A stretch of DNA of 64,000 nucleotides, from positions 682,001 to 746,000 of the forward strand of contig CM040746.1 in assembly GCA_022829145.1 (NCBI GenBank). Direction: 5' to 3'. The stretch comes from Albula goreensis. Its lineage: Eukaryota > Chordata > Actinopteri > Albuliformes > Albulidae. Positions 58,501 to 64,000 of this stretch are shown here, one piece after another; positions within the stretch are counted from its first letter, which is position 1, and each line of letters begins with the position of its first letter. The translations under genes were made by a program, and so were the position numbers. The notes beneath the pieces were generated by a model. The model saw only the letters and a list, made by a program, of their open reading frames with translations, was not told where the DNA came from and searched no databases.

Positions 58501-60235
58501 ATATTTACACCTGAATATCTGTGTGCTATTTACGTCACCAGCATTCCCAGCCTGGCCCATTTTCAGCTAATGTATGTGTGTGTATCGTTCTGAATCTGGC
58601 ACTTGACATGTCAGCAAGTCAGAGCAGCCACTGATACTGAGCAGAGACATGACACACAGTCAGTCTCTTATTCTACCACAAGGGGTGCCAGTGAGCACAC
58701 ACCTCCAATAGGCCCGCAAAAATAAGAGGTACAGTATTGATTAATTCCTTGCTCATAATTCTTTCATCAAAACTGTCAACATAAATGATATTCTCTGCAC
58801 ATGGTACATGTCTACAGACCAAAAAGGAGGTAATTTGAAAAATCTGACTTTGCATGTTTATTTCAGCGTTCTGTGATGTTCAGCAACTTGTCTCTTGTTT
58901 ATTCGTTAGAGAATATAAATAAGTGCCAAAACAGATTTATGAATTACTTATTCTTATTTCCTCTACAAAGCTGTCACTTTGAAAAGTGATTTAGCTGAGT
59001 CAGTCCACTTAAGACTTTAAAAATGAGTTATGCATTGCATCAAAGCTCAAAATGCCAAGTTTTCTAAGAATATAGCTGACGTGAATGAGTTTCTGTGCAG
59101 CATTTTACCTGTGACCATTATGTAAAATAATAAATAAAATACAAGTATACTAGCAGCGTCATATAGCATAAAGCATGTGGTAAGTCAGAGGAGTTTTCAA
59201 TGATCGTGACAAATTTTTGTCAATCACATTTCAATCCAAAATGAAACCTAAACATGTGATATAATTATGTCAGCACAGATCATTTTTCTTATTTACATTT
59301 AATTTTTTATTCTTTGTAAGAGAGAGCAGTTTCCAGTTCCAGAAAAATTCTTCCATAAGACAAGCAGTTGGGGACAAGTAATAATCAACAAAAATCATTT
59401 ACTTCTCCCTTTAGATAAAACAGAGGAAATTCTGACTGGTGAATAAGTACAGCAGGTAAAGTAGAGATAATTCTGATTGGCCTGTGCTGGTTTTATTAAC
59501 AAAGGTTTAAAAATTTGTCTGACTGATTCTTGATTCCATTGCTCTTTATGACATTTGGCAATACTTATTAGATTATTTGTGGGGGTAAACTAAAATTTGT
59601 TTCCATAAAAATGCACACTTACAAATTCTGTATTCCAAAGTCTGAATCATTCAAGTCTTTGAAATTTGCTGCTTACTACAGCTTCATCAATTTTATCTCT
59701 GTCAAGGGCAGCTTTTGCTTAAATATATTTTGGATGAAGTGTTTTGCCAGTCCCTCAGCATAATGAAGAATTCATTTGAAATCTGAATTCACTTCAAAAT
59801 TATTTGCCATTGATTTAACTTGAAATCTGATGAGTATCAAATAGATAGTGCTGACCCAGGTAACAAAACACATAGAGGCCCACTAGTAGCCTGCTGTGGA
59901 CACTGCTGTCCCTCCGCTAGTATGAGGACTATCAGCACTGCAGTAGACAATGCAGTAGACAGTGCAGGCACAGAGTCAAAAGCAGGCAGCTGAGATAGGG
60001 GTTAGCTGTTGAGAGAAGTCAGTATAAAAGTGAAGGGAAGTGAATGCGCAGGGTTTCTGAACACTGCTAACACTCTTCCACTTGATGCCACATCCAATGC
60101 TGAGAGTCTGTTCACTTAGGGAGGGCAGGTATTGTTTTGGCATGCGTGTCACCATCGAAACATCACCGTCGTCACATTGCAATTTCTGTTGTGGGCACCT
60201 AAGCCAGTGTAAAATTGTCTCAGTGGGACCTTGGT
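58500..60235. other. Non-coding AT-rich stretch
   Basis: Long AT-rich DNA without recognisable exons, RNAs or transposon ends. Confidence 0.4.
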
Positions 60236-60244
60236 CATTATGTT

Positions 60245-60555
60245 ACTGAGGCTAAGGTACCAGGACACAGTTAGCAATTACACTGGTGCTAAAGCACCAG
60301 GCTGCAGCTAGTGTAGCGCCTGTATTGCAGCTAAAGCACCGGGTCATACTTAGTGTAGCATCTCTATTAGTGCTGAAGCACAAGGACACTGTCAGAATTG
60401 CATTAATACTAGAGCTAAAGCACCAGGTTTCTACAAAAGCTAAAGCCCAAGGAAACAGCCAGCACATCTCAAGAGCTAAAGCACTGGGATACATTTAGCA
60501 TCTCTACCAGAGCTCAAGCGCCAAGACACAGTAAGCATCTCTGCTGGAGCTAATT
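60245..60555. repeat. Degenerate minisatellite (GCTAAAGCACCAGG)
   Basis: About seven imperfect copies of a 40-48-bp unit containing GAGCTAAAGCACCAGG, ACACAGTTAGCA and TCTCTATTAGTGC. The 70- to 80-codon open frames on each strand arise from this repeat. Confidence 0.78.
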
Positions 60556-62695
60556 TGGGAGTATTCTGCTTTCCCACAGCGAGAAAGATTCTAATTCACC
60601 CTCCTTATCTGTCAGATGTGCAGAAAGGGTTTTTCTAAGCACTTAAAACAAAAGGGGGTCTTCACAAAATGTATCTACTTTTAAATCCCAATTAAAAGCT
60701 CATCTTCATAAATTTGCTTTATATTCTTTGTAGCTATTCTTTTCTACGTCTGATATTTCTATATTGTCATTGTATGTCCTCTGATAAATTTGTTAATGAC
60801 TTGTGTTGCTAAATTTCCACAGCTCATAAAACCTGCTTGTGTAGTAACAGGTCTTTATTTTCATATGGTCACTATATAAATAAAGAGATTAAATCCCAAG
60901 TCCTGTTTACGATCCACACTATATGTTTATTTCTGTGCTAACAGAGCTGTGGCTAACAGGAGCTACATTCTATCTATGGTGCCCACCGATGTTACATGAC
61001 AGAGTCACTGTTCTACACACTGCAGGCAACATTTGTGTTCTAGCAGATGCGGCAAACGTTGGCGTTGTGTAACCATTCCGTATTGGGGCTGCGGCAGAGA
61101 AGTGTTATTAATTAGCATGTTTATGCATCATAAATCATAAACACACGAGACCTGAAGAGTAGTGTTGCGGGTGACTCCATCTGCGCCTACTGCTCACATC
61201 AGCCAGGAGTCCCGGCTTTCAGACGAGCGCTGCCTTCCTGTCAGTTGGCACTTCTGACCCCACATGGGTTGTGCAGGAGGTTCACAATGGATACAGGAAC
61301 CAACGGGGTGGTGACTGGTCATGAGACCCCAAAATAGGATACCCTTAAAAGATTCTTTTGAACCATGACTGAACAAATGTCTGCCCACAGATGAGGAGGG
61401 GCCAGGGCCAGCGTTCCTAAGCTTCCAGTGTCCGTGAGGAGCCACACAGCCTGCCCCCTACTGGCTGCACAGGGGACTGCAATACAGTGATGCCAGCCCA
61501 CCTGGCTGAATAAATGAAACACATTTGTTTTTTCCCTCTACTACCAACATAAATATCAGAAACAATACAGTTCTGAAGTGAGAAGAGTTCAGATGGAGAA
61601 TCATTTGAATTATATAAAACTAAAGGCTGGCCATTAGGTTTTAATTTCATTACTTAAACTGTTTGAGATTAATGACAGTGAGTCCTGAACTCCTACCCTG
61701 AAAACTTATTTCATTAACAATTAAACGACTTAACTAATAATTTGATATAAAATACTCAAATAAAAGTGAAGGAGTCCCAAGCAGCTCCATGCTCTCAGCA
61801 CTCTGCTCCATATGGGTGGCCAAACAGCGTAGATCAAGGTGTTCTGTCAATACACTCTGCTCTGCCCCCTGCTGCCAGCTGTGGATATCACACCTGCCTA
61901 CCTCATTTCAGATTCATCATGTGACAGAAGATGCCACATGTAGATTGTACTCATTGAATGCATCGCTATGGTACTAGACACCGGCTCTATAAAATTGATT
62001 AGATGACCCTGACAGCTTGTGAAATAGTCAGTGACAATTTGGCGTGGTTTGGTGTGATGTCACAGAGGAAGTGCTACTTGCGGTGTTTGAATGGAGGCAG
62101 AGCACAATAGCAAAGGACAATCCGAACAGCAGGATCAAAGAGAACGTGTTCTCCTCTTGTCTCCAAAGCAAGCATTGTTATACTGTCAGACTGTAGTGTG
62201 GAGAAGTGGGCGGGACTCTGGCCTCCTGACCAATGGGGCTCAGAGCTGAATGTCTTCACTGTTCATTCTTGACTTCCCCACTTGGTTAAGGTGCAGGGAG
62301 GAAGCAGATTTTTCACGGCAGCCTCTCCTCCTGCTTGGGTAGACGTAGCACGGCACTGCCCCTGACAATCACAGCGTTTGGCCCCTTTTTGAGTAAATTG
62401 TGTACTGTAGGTCTGGGCCTGTGAGCACGTCATTCCCAGGGCCCAGTGCGTCAACATGCTATGTTCCAAACAGACAACCATCACTGCGGCGTCTCACCTT
62501 CTGAGCTACTGAGACGACTCAGTGGAGAGGCCTGCAGCTGCACTCAGCTGGTTAAGATACTTCACTACACCACAGAAATCCTGTAAACACAGATAAATCC
62601 ACAGCACAGGAACCCTGTAAACACGGATAAATCTACTCTTATTCTGCTTCATGGCTCTCTCTGTGGAGCAAATATCTGGACAAAGCCAACTAGCA
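60555..62695. other. Non-coding stretch
   Basis: Nothing recognised. 61,100-61,150 has an AT-rich homeodomain-site-like stretch (TTAATTAGCATGTTTATGCA then TCATAAATCATAAA). The open frames at 61,194-61,650 lack any domain resemblance. Confidence 0.4.
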
Positions 62696-62699
62696 CAGG

Positions 62700-62990
62700 C
62701 ATCATTTCTCTGAGGCTACACTGTGTTGGATAATCTGTGCTTTGTAGACTCTCCATTTTAGATAATCAGTGTTACAGATCTTGTGTTTTAGATCATCTGT
62801 GCTTTATAGGCTCTGAGTTTCTGATAATTTGTGATTTTCAGATTGTGTTTTAGATGGTAAGGTCTTTACACGCTATGTGTTTTAGATAATCTGTGTGTAA
62901 CATAGCCTGTGTTTCAGACAATTTGTGCTTTATTAAATCTGTTTTTGATAATCTGTGCTTTGCAGTATCGCCGTTTCACAAGTCCTGCTC
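62700..62990. repeat. Degenerate repeat (TTTAGATAATCTGTGCTTT)
   Basis: About nine imperfect copies of a 28-35-bp unit such as TAGATCATCTGTGCTTTATA and TAGATAATCTGTGTGTAACA. Confidence 0.75.
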
Positions 62991-63339
62991 TCTGCTTTAC
63001 AGACTTTGCTTAACACAAGGAGACTGCGTCTTTTGAAAACGTAAACATCCCAAGACCGTCAGTAGTAAAGACTCACACACATCAGTTAGACACACACCCT
63101 TCACCAGGAGGCATTTTTGTATCTATAATAATGCTGTAAGTCACATGGCATTGGGGCCATTTGAATTATCTGTTCTGACCTGGCCTAACATTGTCTTATC
63201 CTTTTATTCTGCATTTTTGATTTCCTTCAATAATTCAGTTCGGCAGCGAACACAAGAGAAGGAGTGCAAGCCAACCACTGCGTAATCCCACTGCATTTCA
63301 CCAATGGAGCAATGGTGCAGTTCCTCTGCTGGCCACCAG

Positions 63340-63670
63340 CCTGTGCTATAGAGCTGTGGGGTCACTCATTCTGTGCCACAGTGCTATAGTCAGTCAGTCT
63401 GTACTACAGTACTGTTAGAATCTCTCAGTCTCTGTCAAAGAATTGTAGAGTCACTCAGTCTTTACTACAGCACTGTTTGAGTCTCTCAGTCTATACCACA
63501 GTACTGTTAGTCTCTCAGCCTGTGCTATAGTACAGCAGTCACTCAGTCTATGCTACATTACAGTTAGTGTCTCCATTTGTGCTACAGTCCTGTAGAGTCA
63601 GATAATACAACAGCTAAGTCTTTTATAGAGCACTGGGGTCTCTCAGTCTGTCCTAAGGTAGAATCACATT
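63340..63670. repeat. Degenerate repeat (CACTCAGTCTGTGCTACAGT)
   Basis: About nine imperfect copies of a 30-35-bp unit combining TCACTCAGTCT(G/T)TACTACAG with a (C/A)ACTGTTAGAGTC spacer. Confidence 0.78.
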
Positions 63671-64000
63671 ACAAATTGGGTTATGATGTTGCCATTTTGC
63701 CCTGACATGTGGGGGCTTTGCATGTATTTTAGGAAGAAGTTCCATGGGTTTTAAGTCAAGAATTCCCCACAGTTAGTTCCCCAAGAAGAATTCGTTTTTT
63801 CATTGTGTTAGGGGAAAGAAACTACCTGTTCAAACAGTAACTGATGGGAACTTTGCCAAGCAGTAACCGATGCGCCGTGACGCAGATCAGTTAACTGTAG
63901 AATACAACATCCCTCTGCCTGCCTCGCCCATCGTCTGCGTATAAATAATAAATTGCATCGTACAAACTCCGCTGCGCAGGAGTGCTCACATAGTACCACC
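63670..64000. other. Non-coding right edge
   Basis: No feature recognised; the minus-strand open frame touching the edge has no domain resemblance and could continue outside the window. Confidence 0.35.

Overview
The window looks like vertebrate, most likely ray-finned fish, nuclear DNA. It has split genes with GT-AG introns, very abundant CA/TG microsatellites, decayed minisatellites, Tc1/mariner DNA transposons, tRNA-derived SINEs and a non-LTR retrotransposon fragment. I see no bacterial-type gene clusters, rRNA, genuine tRNA genes or CRISPR. 

Region 1 (1-19,550, minus strand) holds one confidently recognised protein-coding gene, an orthologue of NEURL1B (neuralized E3 ubiquitin ligase 1B). 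I could assemble a complete coding sequence from five exons: 19520-19550, 4594-5166, 3010-3702, 982-1107 and 237-484. All four introns are GT-AG and phase 1. The exons total 1671 nt, which gives a 556-residue protein: a short MGN-type N-terminus, NHR1 domain, linker, NHR2 domain, Ser-rich linker and a C-terminal C3HC4 RING. The tiny 31-nt first coding exon lies 14.35 kb from exon 2. A 22-codon upstream ORF ends in a TAATG overlap with the start codon. The 3' UTR runs off the left edge with no poly(A) signal visible. Intron 1 is full of tandem repeats: a 44-bp minisatellite running into (CA)n, about 1.2 kb of a 53-bp minisatellite, a decayed 28-bp-class array and 0.6 kb of CA-rich DNA. 

Region 2 (about 19.5-20.1 kb) is CpG-richer and is the likely promoter/5' end of neurl1b, with two identical octamer-type motifs and an E-box. 

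Region 3 (20.1-64 kb) contains no gene I can recognise. It holds mobile elements and repeats: a 27/42-bp compound minisatellite (23.0-23.6 kb), related SINE copies (24.1 and 37.3 kb, with a third at 7.1 kb), a Tc1-like transposase relic (30.5-31.0 kb), a palindromic MITE (31.43-31.70 kb), a reverse transcriptase relic (39.9-40.6 kb), a DD34D mariner with matched inverted ends and a SINE nested inside it (44.08-45.00 kb), a nearly full-length Tc1 element with about 200-bp inverted repeats and a broken DD34E transposase (53.25-54.86 kb), and many imperfect short-period arrays. A possible signal-anchor exon at 51.4-51.6 kb is only a weak candidate. 

No clearly undescribed biological system is visible. 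The most checkable points are the neurl1b gene model and its uORF, the minisatellite with three open frames, and the nested transposon.
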